Assembly: GCF_002843175.1 (NCBI RefSeq)
Contig: NZ_PJEO01000056.1
Location: 244,124-308,123 of the forward strand
DNA length: 64,000 nt
Direction of reading: 5' to 3'
DNA from: Confluentibacter flavum
GTDB lineage: Bacteria > Bacteroidota > Bacteroidia > Flavobacteriales > Flavobacteriaceae
The notes under the pieces were generated by a model that was not told the DNA's origin, made no database searches, and saw only the letters and a list, made by a program, of their open reading frames with translations. Within the stretch, counting starts at the first letter, position 1. Each line of letters begins with the position of its first letter. Made by a program: the position numbers and the translations under genes. Positions 63,761-64,000 of the stretch are shown here, piece by piece.

Positions 63761-63813
63761 AAACAAAAAAGCATCCCAATCTTCGATAAAGAAAAAAGGA
63801 AAGCTTCCAATTG
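63761..63813. repeat. Dispersed copy of the AAAACAAAAAAGCATCCC motif
   Basis: AAAACAAAAAAGCATCCCAATCTTC closely matches 60150-60172 (AAAACAAAAAAGCATCCCGATTTTC), and AAGCTTC follows in both. Possibly a terminator-related dispersed repeat. Confidence 0.4.
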
Positions 63814-63895
63814 GATTAAGTTTAAAATCCATTTCACTGAATGTGAAAGGCTCTAAAGCTCAGGAAACAGTAACTCCACTAATTTGGCAGAAAAA

Positions 63896-64000
63896 CTATG
63901 TGTTAGCTTTTACTTTTTTTTTATGTTTTTTTACTTGGCTTTTACCTTTTTTCGAACTAGCTCTATTTTTTAACTGGTGAAACTCTGCAGAACCGGGTTT
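63896..64000 (-). CDS. Possible C-terminus of a gene entering from the right edge
   Basis: On the minus strand, 34 codons are open from the edge to a TAG at 63896-63898. They read KPGSAEFHQLKNRASSKKG and then a Lys-rich end KHKKKVKANT. A basic low-complexity tail is plausible for a real protein, but the stretch is short and could be chance. The product cannot be identified. Confidence 0.3.
   Translation of the reverse strand, partial: KPGSAEFHQLKNRASSKKGKSQVKKHKKKVKANT

Overview
The window is an AT-rich chromosomal segment from a member of the Bacteroidota, most likely a marine Flavobacteriaceae. Supporting evidence: Bacteroidota -7 promoter boxes (TAnnTTTG) before many genes; type IX secretion (T9SS) genes (porT and a plug-protein gene); a lipoprotein form of TamA; a menaquinone methyltransferase gene; many lipoprotein signals; and a complete Na+-translocating NADH:quinone reductase (nqrA-F) operon. 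The gene content is mostly core genome. No rRNA, tRNA, CRISPR array, insertion sequence or prophage was recognised.

Layout. 1-2363: 5' part of a very large secreted LamG-type surface protein, reading off the left edge. 2.6-8.3 kb: SMP-30 lipoprotein, TPR protein, rsmG, fatty acid desaturase, aminotransferase, and two tandem 87-residue membrane paralogues. 8.3-11.7 kb: a structured non-coding stretch, then the trkA-trkH potassium uptake pair. 12-17 kb: menG/ubiE, porT, an RNA methyltransferase and tamL, an envelope and T9SS neighbourhood. 17-27.4 kb: fbaA, accD, rpsO, pnp, an orphan glycosyltransferase, gpmI, a HAD protein, map and a methyltransferase. 27.4-35.7 kb: apbE flanked by palindromic repeats, a DASS transporter, a GDSL esterase divergent from an ABC/FtsX pair, and a cytochrome c lipoprotein. 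35.8-41.9 kb: nqrABCDEF; the ApbE enzyme encoded 8 kb away is the expected flavin-attaching enzyme for NqrB and NqrC. 42-49.5 kb: T9SS plug protein, apaG, a CDF-like membrane protein, a kelch protein, a possible permuted papain-fold protein overlapping an NRDE protein, and pruA.

The most interesting part is the tightly packed minus-strand operon at 49.7-57.3 kb: HPt domain, response regulator, HEAT-repeat membrane protein, processive family-2 glycosyltransferase, LTA-synthase/sulfatase-like membrane enzyme with a C-terminal TPR module, YaiO-like outer-membrane barrel with an N-terminal TPR module, and a small methyltransferase. It reads as a phosphorelay-controlled surface-glycan synthesis, modification and export system. 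The TPR module ending the inner-membrane enzyme and the one beginning the outer-membrane barrel are visibly the same sequence family, suggesting a matched periplasmic bridge.

Right of it lies a decayed second copy of pruA that has lost an internal segment matching 744 bp of the intact gene, between two GATGCC repeats. A 47-residue zinc-ribbon gene, an aldehyde dehydrogenase, a CHRD-domain protein, and an osmC gene divergent from a sigma-54 activator follow. The osmC intergenic region carries a palindrome and a pair of 12-bp direct repeats that look like regulator sites. Several families of palindromic intergenic repeats are scattered through the window.
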